Part shown: positions 17,357-26,709 of the stretch, one piece after another
How positions within the stretch are numbered: the first letter of the stretch is position 1
Layout: each line of letters starts with the position of its first letter
Assembly (NCBI RefSeq): GCF_000373265.1
Contig: NZ_KB890762.1
Coordinates: 367,705 to 431,704 of the forward strand
Direction: 5' to 3'
Source of the DNA: Pontibacter roseus DSM 17521
Lineage (GTDB): Bacteria; Bacteroidota; Bacteroidia; Cytophagales; Hymenobacteraceae
Length of the DNA stretch: 64,000 nt
Position numbers and translations under genes: made by a program
Notes under the pieces: model-generated
What the model was told of the DNA's origin: nothing
Seen by the model: the letters and a program-made list of their open reading frames with translations, nothing else
Databases searched by the model: none

Positions 17357-19327
17357 ATGAGCCTAGTGCCAGAAGTTGTTTCACCCAAGTACGACAATAG
17401 GTTACCAGATGATTATTACAGGCTGCTAGTCGATAATATAGCCGACTACGCCGTATTCATGTTAGACCCTACGGGGCACATCATCTCCTGGAATATCGGT
17501 GCTGAACTGATAAAGCAGTACAAAGCGGAGGAGATAATCGGGCAGCACTTCTCGGTTTTCTATACGGCGGCGGATATCAATCGGGATTATCCAGCCACTG
17601 AACTCAAAGAGGCTCTAAAGCACGGCAGGTATGAAGACTTGGGGTGGCGCGTCAGAAAAGACGGAACCGTTTTCTGGGCAAATGTCATCATCACCCCGAT
17701 GTATGACAAAGACAAAACACTGCTTGGCTTCTCAAAGGTCACCCGCAACCTCTCGGAAAAAAAGAAAGCCGAGGAAGACTTGCAACATGCCTATCAGGAA
17801 CTGAAGGAGAGTGAGGAGAAGTTCCGCCTGCTTATTGAGGGGGTGCGCGACTATGCTATCATCATGCTCGATTCGGCTGGTAACATCGCCAGTTGGAACG
17901 AAGGCGCCAGGAGGATGAAAGGGTATGAGGCGAATGAGATTATCGGAAAGTATTTCTCGAAGTTCTACAGCCGTGAGGATATAGAAAGGGGTTTCCCGGA
18001 GTACGAGCTAGGACAGGCAAAAGCGAATGGCAGGTTTGAGGATGAAGGGTGGAGATACAGAAAGGACGGCTCCGCCTACTGGGCCAACACCGTGCTCACC
18101 GCTGTGCGAGACGCGCAAGGGCAGCTGTTGGGCTTCTCTAAAATCACGCGTGACTTAACAGATAAGAAGAAACTGGAGCAGCAACTGTACCGGTCAAATG
18201 AGGAACTCAAGGAAAGCGAAGAGAAAAGCCGCCTGCTGATAAACAGCGTCAGGGACTACTCCATTTTGATGCTGAGCCCCGACGGCATCATTATGAGTTG
18301 GAACGAGGGAGCAGAGCGCATCAAAGGGTATGAGGCGAAAGAGGTTATCGGGAAACATTTCTCGGTTTTCTACCCGCGGGAGGCTGTTGCGCAAGGCTTT
18401 CCTCAGTTTGAGCTGAAAACGGCGTTGGCCAACGGTCAATTCGAGGACGAAGGCTGGCGTATCCGGAAAGACGGCACCGCCTTCTGGGCGAATGTTGTGC
18501 TTTCGCCTATTTACAACCAGAACAAACGCCTGCTTGGCTTTGCTAAAATCACGCGCGACCTGACCGAACGCCGCCGCAACGAGGAACTGATGCGGCGCAA
18601 CCTGGAGCTGGTGAGAATCAACAATGAGCTGGACAGCTTCGTGTATACCGCTTCACACGATTTGAAATCACCTGTCATCAATTTGGAAGGGCTGTTGATT
18701 GCACTGAAGGAGGACTTGGGCGCTGATGTTGGGAAGCACGAAGCACTGTTCCGAATGATGGGAGGCGCCGTTGAGAAGCTTAAGAAAACGATAGACGATT
18801 TGTCCGACGTGACAAAGCTGCAGCAGGACAAGACAGCGCCTGAAGAGGTAGATATTCCTGCCATGATAGAGGAGGTAAAAGAAACCCTGAGCAGCAATAT
18901 CCTTTCGAAGTCAGTGAAGATTACTACAGCCACAACAGGGTTTGAGTCGTTGCGGTATTCCCGCAAGAATGTGCGTAGCATTCTGTTCAACCTGGTGTCG
19001 AACGCCATCAAATATGCCAATCCAGCCAAAACACCAGAAGTGACCATCAGCACCTCCGTGGCTGACACAGGTGAGTTTGTATTGTCAGTAGCTGATAATG
19101 GTTTAGGTATATCAGAAGGACAGAAAAGCAAAATCTTTGGCATGTTCAAACGCGCCCACGACCATGTGGAAGGCTCAGGCGTTGGGCTATACCTGGTGAA
19201 AAAGATACTGGATAATACCGGTGACAGGATAGAAGTGGAGAGCGTCCAAAGCGAAGGTTCTGTGTTCAGGGTATACTTCAAGCAAGGACCAGCACTACCT
19301 ATTGCTGCTGCCAATAACCAAGATTAA
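17357..19327 (+). CDS. Orphan sensor histidine kinase with three PAS domains
   Basis: A 656-residue soluble kinase without transmembrane segments. Three closely related PAS/PAC repeats lie at about 15-135, 150-270 and 285-405, each with DYA or DYS, then SWN or GAE, and GWRxRKDGTxFWAN followed by LLGFSKxTRDL. After a coiled coil comes the HisKA box FVYTASHDLKSPVINLEGLL (phosphorylated His) and an HATPase_c with VSNAIKYA, VADNGLGI and GSGVGLYLVKKIL. No response regulator is adjacent. The near-identical PAS units suggest internal duplication. Confidence 0.93.
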   Translation: MSLVPEVVSPKYDNRLPDDYYRLLVDNIADYAVFMLDPTGHIISWNIGAELIKQYKAEEIIGQHFSVFYTAADINRDYPATELKEALKHGRYEDLGWRVRKDGTVFWANVIITPMYDKDKTLLGFSKVTRNLSEKKKAEEDLQHAYQELKESEEKFRLLIEGVRDYAIIMLDSAGNIASWNEGARRMKGYEANEIIGKYFSKFYSREDIERGFPEYELGQAKANGRFEDEGWRYRKDGSAYWANTVLTAVRDAQGQLLGFSKITRDLTDKKKLEQQLYRSNEELKESEEKSRLLINSVRDYSILMLSPDGIIMSWNEGAERIKGYEAKEVIGKHFSVFYPREAVAQGFPQFELKTALANGQFEDEGWRIRKDGTAFWANVVLSPIYNQNKRLLGFAKITRDLTERRRNEELMRRNLELVRINNELDSFVYTASHDLKSPVINLEGLLIALKEDLGADVGKHEALFRMMGGAVEKLKKTIDDLSDVTKLQQDKTAPEEVDIPAMIEEVKETLSSNILSKSVKITTATTGFESLRYSRKNVRSILFNLVSNAIKYANPAKTPEVTISTSVADTGEFVLSVADNGLGISEGQKSKIFGMFKRAHDHVEGSGVGLYLVKKILDNTGDRIEVESVQSEGSVFRVYFKQGPALPIAAANNQD

Positions 19328-19800
19328 AAGAAGACTTACCATCGGGAGCATAATTTATATTGTGGCCAGGTATAGGATGGCTATAACTGTATATTTACTA
19401 TATACTTCACCATAGTATCAATGCACCTCACTCCATACGATTAGGTACTTACTACAATCCATAGTTCTGGAACAACCAAACCAAAAGTATAACTCGCTTG
19501 CTTCCGAATAGGAGTGTGATTCACAAATTGAGCAGCGAGAACAGCAGCCAGTGGGTAGAAGCTAACAGCCATGGGGCTTCGTAAGGAAGCATCTTTAATT
19601 TGAAAATATTCGAAAATCAGCTTAAATTTTAGCTGTATTTGCTTCCAGCTATACCTTATATGTGCGTATACTTCAACCAAGGTATACCTAAATTGCTGGA
19701 GTTCAAGCCATAGTCAGGATTCTATTGTTTGCACAAAGATACAGCACGATTAAAGAGCATAAATGCTCCCGTGTAACCAAATAAGAATAAATGCTTCCGT
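19328..19800. other. Intergenic region between the two kinase genes
   Basis: Contains a 79-codon minus-strand ORF (19441-19680) of atypical composition that I could not match to any family and do not call. GGTATA words occur near 19369, 19649 and 19681. No clear terminator was seen for the upstream kinase. Confidence 0.4.
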
Positions 19801-22347
19801 ATGGCCTATAGCCCTTCTTCGCAAGAGGAGAAACAAAATCAGCAATTTAGCTTCCAATCCGTTTTTGAGTCTCAAGCGGGTCTTGTTCTTGTGGTTTCGC
19901 CACAACTCATCATACTGGGGGCTACAGACGCCTACCTGCGTGAAACATTGACTCATCGGGAACAGGTTATCGGAAAATATCTTTTTAATGTATTTCCAGA
20001 TAATCCAGAAGTGCCGGAAGGCGAATCAAAGAGTATCAAGGCATCCATTGAAAAGGTACTTTCAACTGGAAAGCAGCATCAAGCAGGAACACTCCAATAC
20101 GATATCCCCGACCCCGATAATCCTGGACAATTCTTACAGCGCTTCTGGAGCACAACCAACACTCCTGTGCTAGACCAGGATGGGAAAGTGACGTGTGTAG
20201 TACATGAAACGGTCAATATTACGGACAGCGTAAAGGCCCAAGCGCTGTTAGAGGAAAGTAGGAGAAGGGAACAGGAAGCCCTGGCGGACGCACAACAGCA
20301 ACGCCTGCGCCTGGAGCGCCTGTTCGAACAGGCACCCGCTGCCTGTGCCATACTGGAAGGGCCAGACTTTGTTTACAAAGTGCTTAACAGTGCCTACCAG
20401 CAACTCTTCCCAGGGCGCCAGATGATGGGCCTCTCGCTGTTCGAGGCATTGCCGGAGCTAAGAAATCAGATTGTGTATGATATCATCCAGAATGTCTACC
20501 AAACAGGCGAAACCTTCGAGGGGAAAGAAATCCTGATTCCAGTGGCTCGTTATGAAGGGAAACCAGTAGAAGATATCTACTGGAACTTCATTTACCAGGC
20601 CTTATTTGATGCACAGGGCAAGGTGAACGGCATATTGATTTTTGCATTGGATGTGACGGACTTTGTTGAGGCGCGCAGACAGGTCGAAAATACTGCTGAA
20701 GCCTTACAAAACTTAAACCAGGAACTGGAGCAACGGGTTGAGCGCAGGACTAAGGAGTTACAACTGGCCGAAGCCGAAGCAGAATGGCAGAGTAAAAGGC
20801 TCACCGACTTGTTTATGAGGGCACCAGCAGCAATCTGCATTCTGGATGGTCCTGAGTTAGTCTATGAACTGGTCAATCCAGGCTATGCAATGCTTTTCCC
20901 GGGCCGCGTTTTGCTGGGTAAACCTATTTTAGAGGCCTTGCCTGAAATAAAAAACAATCCTGTTTACAAGACATTCAGGCAGGTATACGAAACGGGGCAA
21001 ACGCACGAAGAAACCGAAATGTTTATACCTATCGCTCGCCCTGGAGATGGCGTGCTTGAAGACAGGTATTTTCGCTACATCCAACAAGCTCGCCACAATG
21101 AAGAAGGTATAGTAGATGGCGTAATCGTTTTTGCGCTGGAAGTTACTGAGCAGGTTGAGGCTCGAAAAGCAGTAGAAGCGAGTGCAAACCAATTGCGGCT
21201 TGTCACCGACTCGTTGCCGGTGCTCATTGGCTACCTTGATAAAGAACGAAAATACCGTTTTACCAATAAAGCTTACGAAAAGTGGTTCCCAATAAAGGCT
21301 AGTGACCTAATCGGGCGGTACGTAAAAGACGTGGTGGGCCAGCAAGCCTATGATAATACAAGCGCGTACATGGACCGGGCGCTCTCCGGTGAGCGGGTCG
21401 ACTTTGAGGCCTCTATGCCATACCGTGAGGACTTTAAAAAACATATTCAGACCACCTATGTACCTGATGTACAGAACGGTGAGGTAAAAGGCTTTTATAC
21501 ACTGGTAACCGACATTACAGACCAGGTAGAAGCACGCAAGGCGGTAGAAAAAAGTGAGCAGAAAGCTCTGGCATTGGCTGAAGAACTAGCGGCCATAAAC
21601 CTGGAACTACAAACCGCGAACAAAGAATTGGGCGCAACCAACCAACGCCTGACGTACACCAACATTGACCTGGACAACTTCATCTACACCGCGTCACACG
21701 ATTTGCGGGCACCGATTTACAATATCGAGAGGCTTCTGGAAGAACTGTTATTGGAGCTTTCTGCAGAAGACTATCAGCAGAGTGAAGTGAAATACATCAC
21801 AAGTATGATGCAAGAGGCCGTAAACCGCTTCAAGAGAACCATCTCCAGCCTTACAGAAATCACTAAACTACAGAAAGATGAAAATCAGGAAACAACATCT
21901 GTAAACCTGTCAGAATTAGTAAGGGAAGTGGTGCTTGATTTAGAGAACAATATAAGAGAATCAGGAGCACAATTGAAAGTGAGTATGGACGAAGCTACTT
22001 CGGTCTCATTTTCAAGAAAGAACCTGAGGAGCATCATTTACAACCTTTTGGCCAACGCTATAAAGTACCATCATCCAGAACGAACTCCAATTGTTAAACT
22101 TGCCAGCCACCAGGAAGAAGAGTACCTGGTGCTGACTATTGAGGACAATGGCCTAGGAATGAGCGTCAAGAACCAAGGTAAACTGTATACCATGTTCAGG
22201 CGCTTCCATGACCATGTCGATGGTTCTGGTATTGGTTTGTACATGGTGAAAAGAATCGTTGACAACGTAGGCGGCAGGATTGAGGTAGAAAGTGAAGAAG
22301 GTATAGGAACTATTTTCAGAGTTTACCTGAAGGCAAATAGCCTATAG
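19801..22347 (+). CDS. Orphan sensor histidine kinase with four PAS domains
   Basis: An 848-residue cytosolic kinase. PAS-like domains lie at about 20-145, 165-290, 325-445 and 455-580; domains 2 and 3 share FEQAPAACAILEGP and FMRAPAAICILDGP, so they are duplicates. Coiled coils separate them. The HisKA box is FIYTASHDLRAPIYNIERLL, and the HATPase_c has LLANAIKYHHPE, IEDNGLGM and GSGIGLYMVKRIV. The catalytic region is clearly paralogous to the kinase at 17357-19327. No partner regulator nearby; the signal is presumably intracellular. Confidence 0.93.
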   Translation: MAYSPSSQEEKQNQQFSFQSVFESQAGLVLVVSPQLIILGATDAYLRETLTHREQVIGKYLFNVFPDNPEVPEGESKSIKASIEKVLSTGKQHQAGTLQYDIPDPDNPGQFLQRFWSTTNTPVLDQDGKVTCVVHETVNITDSVKAQALLEESRRREQEALADAQQQRLRLERLFEQAPAACAILEGPDFVYKVLNSAYQQLFPGRQMMGLSLFEALPELRNQIVYDIIQNVYQTGETFEGKEILIPVARYEGKPVEDIYWNFIYQALFDAQGKVNGILIFALDVTDFVEARRQVENTAEALQNLNQELEQRVERRTKELQLAEAEAEWQSKRLTDLFMRAPAAICILDGPELVYELVNPGYAMLFPGRVLLGKPILEALPEIKNNPVYKTFRQVYETGQTHEETEMFIPIARPGDGVLEDRYFRYIQQARHNEEGIVDGVIVFALEVTEQVEARKAVEASANQLRLVTDSLPVLIGYLDKERKYRFTNKAYEKWFPIKASDLIGRYVKDVVGQQAYDNTSAYMDRALSGERVDFEASMPYREDFKKHIQTTYVPDVQNGEVKGFYTLVTDITDQVEARKAVEKSEQKALALAEELAAINLELQTANKELGATNQRLTYTNIDLDNFIYTASHDLRAPIYNIERLLEELLLELSAEDYQQSEVKYITSMMQEAVNRFKRTISSLTEITKLQKDENQETTSVNLSELVREVVLDLENNIRESGAQLKVSMDEATSVSFSRKNLRSIIYNLLANAIKYHHPERTPIVKLASHQEEEYLVLTIEDNGLGMSVKNQGKLYTMFRRFHDHVDGSGIGLYMVKRIVDNVGGRIEVESEEGIGTIFRVYLKANSL

Positions 22348-22724
22348 GTTTGACTTCATTACCTAGAATCCAGAGAAACGCCTGTGATTCAGAAAAAAGC
22401 ATTTGTAGCAATGCTTATCCTTCTTGTGGCTAACGCATGAATACATTTCTTCATTACAATACAGAGTGGATACTCTATGTTGTGGTGACGGTACGCAAAA
22501 TATGTTGGCGGTCTGTTCAACTTCAGGAAATCAATTTATCCCAAGGATGTTTTTACCTGAGAGAAGGAGAAACCAGGTAGAAACTTTCTAAAACTTCGGC
22601 ATATTCTGCTGTCGCTATCCGTTAGGGGAAGCTATACCCCTTCTTCTCTAACCTTTCCCTTTCCATGCAGTATGAGATAAGAAGAATTAACCAGCTGTAA
22701 ATTAACAGCTAAAAAACTATCTAA
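22348..22724. other. Intergenic region upstream of the GlcG-like gene
   Basis: No supported gene. A small inverted repeat AGCTGT-N6-ACAGCT (22693-22710) lies 15 bp before the start at 22725 and could be an operator or leader hairpin. Confidence 0.4.
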
Positions 22725-23126
22725 ATGGGAATAACATTGGAACAGGCTGAAAAGGCCTTACAAGCAGCTAAGGAGAAAGCAAGGGAGTTGAACCTGAAAA
22801 TGAACATCGCTTTGGTAGATGCAGGGGCTAACCTGGTGGTATTTGCCCGAATGGATGGTGCTTGGCTCGGCTCGATAGATATTGCCATCCGAAAGGCCAG
22901 AACAGCCCGCTATTTCGATATGCCTACCGGCGATTTGGGACAGGCCTCCCAACCGGGCGAATCCCTTTACAACATAGAGCATTCCAACGGCGGTTTGATT
23001 ACCTTCCCAGGTGGCCTTCCTATACAAGACAGTTCTGGGCAAATTATAGGTGCCATTGGGGTATCTGGCAGTACAGTCGAGAATGACCACACAGTAGCTG
23101 AAGCGGGAATCAAAGCTGTGCTATAG
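22725..23126 (+). CDS. GlcG/HbpS family heme-binding-like protein
   Basis: A 133-residue protein of the GlcG/HbpS (DUF336) family. It has the opening [20 protein letters not shown], the core [20 protein letters not shown]-like stretch, the GGLPIQ segment and a C-terminal [20 protein letters not shown]. Members bind heme or act as accessories in glycolate or propanediol metabolism. No partner genes are adjacent, so its role here is open. There is no signal peptide. Confidence 0.93.
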   Translation: MGITLEQAEKALQAAKEKARELNLKMNIALVDAGANLVVFARMDGAWLGSIDIAIRKARTARYFDMPTGDLGQASQPGESLYNIEHSNGGLITFPGGLPIQDSSGQIIGAIGVSGSTVENDHTVAEAGIKAVL

Positions 23127-23420
23127 TTCCTAGGAACAGGGTGGATTATACTTGTCAGACTAGTCGAATAGAAAATATGCCTGACTTTCTCTTCTCCGAA
23201 GGCAGTGTTTAGATTGCAATGAAATCGGCAGCCTTCGTATCCTTTTATACTGGACGCCACGGTAGCAAATTATATCCGCATTACGTAGGGAAAGCCGAAA
23301 GACGGACCTTCTGTAATGAGGCAGTATAGAAACGAATTTCCTAGTTTGATTGAAGCTTGGTGACAACCCATCATTAATTGCACGCATGAGAAAAGCATTT
23401 GATGGGGAAAAGAAACGATT

Positions 23421-23939
23421 ATGTCAGTAACGAACAATACTATTTGGACCTTTGGTCATTCAACCAGAAGCCCGGAGGAATTCGTGGCGGCGCTAAAGTC
23501 GTTTCAGATTGAGGTGCTGGTGGATGTGCGTCGGTATCCTGGCTCTAAAAAGTATCCTCATTTCAACGTTTCCGCCTTAGAGACCTATCTACCCGAATCC
23601 GGTATCAGCTACATACCTGAGCAAGGGTTAGGCGGCCGTCGAAAACCCAGGCCCGATTCACCTAATACTGTCTGGAGAAGCGACTCCTTCCGTGGCTATG
23701 CTGATTACACTGAAACTAAGGACTTCGAAGAAGGAATAGCCAAGCTGACGGGAATAGCTTCCCAAAAGCGAACCGCCTATATGTGCTCTGAAGCCGTGTG
23801 GTGGCGGTGCCATCGGGCCATCATCTCAGACTACCTTAAAGAAAGAGGCTGGATTGTCATGCACATCATGGGAGAGGGAGTAGCCAAAGAACACCCTTTC
23901 ACTGCGGCCTACCTGCAGACACATCCGGTAAAGGTATAG
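23421..23939 (+). CDS. DUF488 family protein
   Basis: A 172-residue protein with the full DUF488 signature: TFGHSTRSPEEFVAALK, VLVDVRRYPGSKKYPHFN, the GGRRKPRPDS loop, and MCSEAVWWRCHRAIISDYL with a conserved Cys and an Arg-Cys-His cluster. Function is unknown; the Cys/His cluster suggests a nuclease- or metal-related activity. It appears to be monocistronic. Confidence 0.93.
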   Translation: MSVTNNTIWTFGHSTRSPEEFVAALKSFQIEVLVDVRRYPGSKKYPHFNVSALETYLPESGISYIPEQGLGGRRKPRPDSPNTVWRSDSFRGYADYTETKDFEEGIAKLTGIASQKRTAYMCSEAVWWRCHRAIISDYLKERGWIVMHIMGEGVAKEHPFTAAYLQTHPVKV

Positions 23940-24286
23940 CACTGGAAGGTTTATTCTCTCAATGTGTTTCAAAGCCAAAGGTACCTCTCATGGTGCTAAA
24001 TGATGGAAATTTGACGTATTCCAATCTAGCAGGAGGGAGGGATGTATGAAGTGTGTCCCTTTCATGTTAATAGTGATAGAGCTGAAACCGGATATTTTTT
24101 CTAATCAAGTATTTCACATAGCACAAAAATCCACTGGCCAATTCATTCTGATTTAGAGGATTCCAATTACCCTATCACCCTTTGCAGATAATATGTTAAT
24201 CTTATTTGAGCGTATAAATAGGACTACCATGGAAATAATTGCTTAGGTAGAATCTAAAAGTAGTTACAATCAAATCACAATAGAAG
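23940..24286. other. Intergenic region, AT-rich
   Basis: I see no ORF, hairpin terminator or RNA gene. Part of it must hold the promoter of the small gene at 24287-24448, but no good TAnnTTTG match was found. Confidence 0.4.
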
Positions 24287-24448
24287 ATGAGTACCAGAGC
24301 AAGAGACCAACAAAAGAAACAGCGCCAAAAAGAATTTAAAGAAAGGAAAGAGCATCAGGAAGCTCTTAAGGTTGCTGCAAAAAAAGCCAAACGCGATTCA
24401 ACAGGAAAAGAGGATGAAGTTAATCAAAAGCCAATAACCGAAGACTAA
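24287..24448 (+). CDS. Small highly charged protein (53 aa)
   Basis: A 53-codon ORF starting MSTRARDQQKKQRQKEFKER and ending in KPITED. It is almost entirely Lys, Arg, Glu and Gln in its first 40 residues and predicted to be helical. The codon pattern is consistent and it has its own ATG and stop in an otherwise ORF-free region, so it is likely real. Small basic proteins of this type often bind nucleic acids or ribosomes, but I do not recognise the family. Confidence 0.5.
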   Translation: MSTRARDQQKKQRQKEFKERKEHQEALKVAAKKAKRDSTGKEDEVNQKPITED

Positions 24449-24585
24449 ACCAGCTCTATGATGCTGTATACTTTATACTTCCACGGTGACAGAGCAAGTA
24501 GTTATTGTACAGCTGTAGGAAATGATTGGGGAATTTTTTGAACATTGCTTAAGGTCGTACTTCAAAACAGGAGGCGTGTATTATT

Positions 24586-24593
24586 TAACTTTG
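24586..24593 (+). promoter_or_regulatory. -7 promoter box TAACTTTG
   Basis: TAACTTTGTA matches the extended TAnnTTTG consensus, 21 bp before the start codon of the acetyltransferase at 24614. Confidence 0.65.
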
Positions 24594-24613
24594 TAGTATA
24601 AGTATGCTACGGT

Positions 24614-25183
24614 ATGAAGGCAACACACAAAGATATTTTTGAACGATTGAGGGAAGGCGAGATAATCAGACCAGATGATTCGCAGAGCAGCAGGCTGCTT
24701 GAAGCATCCTACGCTGCGATAAAGCTGGTTCAACAAATGAATAATTCCAGCAATCCCGAGGAGATTCGAACTATGTTGAGTCAGATTACTGAAAGTGAAA
24801 TCGATGCATCAACGGCTGTATTTCCACCTTTATACATCAATTACGGGAAGAATACGAGAATCGGGAAAAATGTGTTTGTCAACTTTGGATGCACTTTCCT
24901 GGACCTAGGCGGCATTACCATTGAAGATAATGTGATGTTGGCGCCTGGTGTAAAATTGCTTTCAGAAGGTCATCCGATAACTCCCGAAAACAGGCAAGCG
25001 CTTGTTCCAAAACCCATTCACATCAAGAGAAACGCCTGGATTGGGGCGAATGCAACGATTCTGCAAGGGGTTACGGTTGGCGAAAATTCCGTGGTAGCGG
25101 CAGGTGCAGTGGTTTCCAACGATGTGACGGATAATACCGTGGTAGGAGGTATACCTGCCAAACTTATAAAGACAATTGACTAG
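24614..25183 (+). CDS. Sugar O-acetyltransferase (left-handed beta-helix, LacA/Maa-like)
   Basis: A 189-residue protein with an N-terminal helical domain and hexapeptide repeats (about 80-180). PLYINYGKNTRIGKNVFVNF, VMLAPGVKLLSEGHPI (catalytic His), the IGANATILQGVTVGENSVVA repeats and a VGGIPAKLIK ending match maltose/galactoside acetyltransferases. The usual acceptor is a sugar or a similar hydroxyl. The GGIPA motif is encoded with GGTATACCT, an instance of the over-represented word. Confidence 0.92.
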   Translation: MKATHKDIFERLREGEIIRPDDSQSSRLLEASYAAIKLVQQMNNSSNPEEIRTMLSQITESEIDASTAVFPPLYINYGKNTRIGKNVFVNFGCTFLDLGGITIEDNVMLAPGVKLLSEGHPITPENRQALVPKPIHIKRNAWIGANATILQGVTVGENSVVAAGAVVSNDVTDNTVVGGIPAKLIKTID

Positions 25184-25230
25184 TAATATTTAGATTGGCT
25201 CCGCACTCAAATCATATTATTTATTGGAGC

Positions 25231-25380
25231 ATGAAAAGAATCATATTTTGGTAGTTGCCTCCCTTATGGTTTTGGGATAGGCTTATGATGAAGCAAGCGT
25301 AAAAGCCGAAAGAGACTGATAGAGCCAATCGATATCTTTTCCGCTAAGCGATTATAAGTGCAGAAGCGATTTAAGTACAA
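25231..25380 (+). pseudogene. Probable remnant of a small secreted protein gene
   Basis: An ATG at 25231 opens MKRIIF. A one-base frame shift at the TTTT run then gives LVVASLMVLG, a stop, AYDEASVKAERD and further stops. Read across the shift this is a typical signal peptide and mature start, so the stretch looks like a decayed secreted-protein gene rather than random sequence. No homologue identified. It adjoins another broken gene (25640-26631). Confidence 0.35.
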
Positions 25381-25500
25381 CTTGTATGGCTGCTTTCTTT
25401 CAAATCACAAAACTATTATCCATAGAGTAGTCATGTGAAATCGGGTACTGTATTCATACAAGTCCGTTATCGTGAATATTTTCAATGGTGTCTTAAGTGC

Positions 25501-25533
25501 AAAAAAAGCCCCTCAGCGTTAACTGAGAGGCTT
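25501..25533 (-). terminator. Intrinsic terminator of the broken MBL gene
   Basis: An imperfect stem AAGCCCCTCAG / CTGAGAGGCTT with a short loop. On the minus strand it is followed by seven T, about 107 bp after the stop at 25640. Confidence 0.75.
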
Positions 25534-25639
25534 ACTAGTAGACCGAAGGATGGAATTATCGAACCTTATCCACATGGACTTAGCGGCTTTAGCTGAGTAT
25601 TTGAAAACAAGTTAGCGTCGAGATTTTTATTGTGTTTTA

Positions 25640-26631
25640 CTACCTGATTGCTTCAGGAACCTTCTTCTTAGAAGAGGAAGCAAACTTTGTGACGGCTACT
25701 TTGTCTCCAATTGTGATAGTCAACAAGTCTTCCCCCATTTCCAAGGCTCCATCATACACTTTCTGTGTTCGGCTTATCAACTCTGCTACGGTAGGAGGTG
25801 GTATAGTGGCATCCGTAGTCAGGAGAACAATGTGGGAATAAACGGCCAGCTTTGGCTTTACCTGCTTGAATACCCTGCCTGCCTCTTCGGGTGAGGTATG
25901 GAACCCCAGTATCTGCCTGACAAGTGCAGATGACTTGCCTGGCTTGTCAGGAGCTGCCGCCACTTCTTGGATTATCACATCTGCGCCCTTTGCGAATCGT
26001 ACCAGGTTCGCACTGTAGCGGGTATCGCCTGAAAGGATAACGGAACGTCCTGCATAATCAATCCGGTACCCTAAGGCAGAGTCGATGAATGTGGCATGAT
26101 TCACCTGGAACGCAATGACTTTAATGCCATCCTGTTCATAGATGAACCCCTCCTCAATGTCTTGGGCATTGACCTTGGCGCCGTCTTCCGCTTTGTTTTT
26201 CTCCTTGCTGCGTGTCTGGATATCCCAAGCGAATGCCTTCTCCAGGTGAGCCATCATGTCTTTTGTGCCGGCAGGCCCCCACACTTCCAGCGGCGTGGCC
26301 CTTCTCCCATACGCGGCCGGTATCCAACCGGTGAGCCACACATCCGGGATACCCACCACATGGTCTGAATGCAGATGCGTCAAAAACAGTTTAGTTATTT
26401 GCCCTACTGGTATACCTGACTGCCAGAGCCTTTGGCTTGTGCCCCTTCCACAGTCGAACTACAGCTTGTAGCGCTGGGCTTCTACCAGAATGCTAGGTCC
26501 AAATCGCTCCATAGACGGAAGGGGTGCCCCTGTGCCTAACAAAGTGACTTTTATCTCCTGTGCCTTTGCTAGGGTAGAAGTGAAACAGAAGCCCAGCGCT
26601 ACAAAAAAAGAATAATAGATTTCCCATTCAT
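25640..26631 (-). pseudogene. Broken MBL-fold hydrolase (RNase Z/arylsulfatase-like) with frameshift and amber stop
   Basis: The open part (25640-26383) has THLHSDHVVG (HxHxDH), SGDTRYSANL and an AVYSHIVL segment of metallo-beta-lactamases. The same frame continues upstream as EIKVTLLGTGAPLPSMERFG, then SILVEAQRYKL, a TAG at 26459-26461, and FDCGRGTSQRLW. One base changed turns the TAG into Leu. Further up, the signal peptide from the ATG at 26629-26631 (MNGKSIILF) is out of frame with VALGFCFTSTLAKAQ by one base at a run of seven T (26603-26609). Two independent lesions indicate a recent pseudogene unless they are sequencing errors. Confidence 0.8.
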
Positions 26632-26709
26632 AATCCCGGATTAAACGAGTTCTAATAAAAAGGCATGAACGAGGTGTCTTTCTATATGAATTATTACTTA
26701 CTGCTAGCC

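Noticed and set aside
19441-19680. 79-codon minus-strand ORF between the two kinase genes
   Set aside because: Mixed hydrophobic and aromatic composition but no family match or start context. Could be a fragment of a lost gene; not enough to call.
23160-23387. 75-codon minus-strand ORF and a GIY-YIG-like short plus ORF in the same place
   Set aside because: Neither frame has a credible start or conserved segment; the GIY-YIG resemblance is limited to a few residues.
25551-25590. GAATTATCGAACC as a possible second attachment copy of tRNA-Glu
   Set aside because: The match to the tRNA 3' part GGAATCGAACC is interrupted and short, no better than chance.
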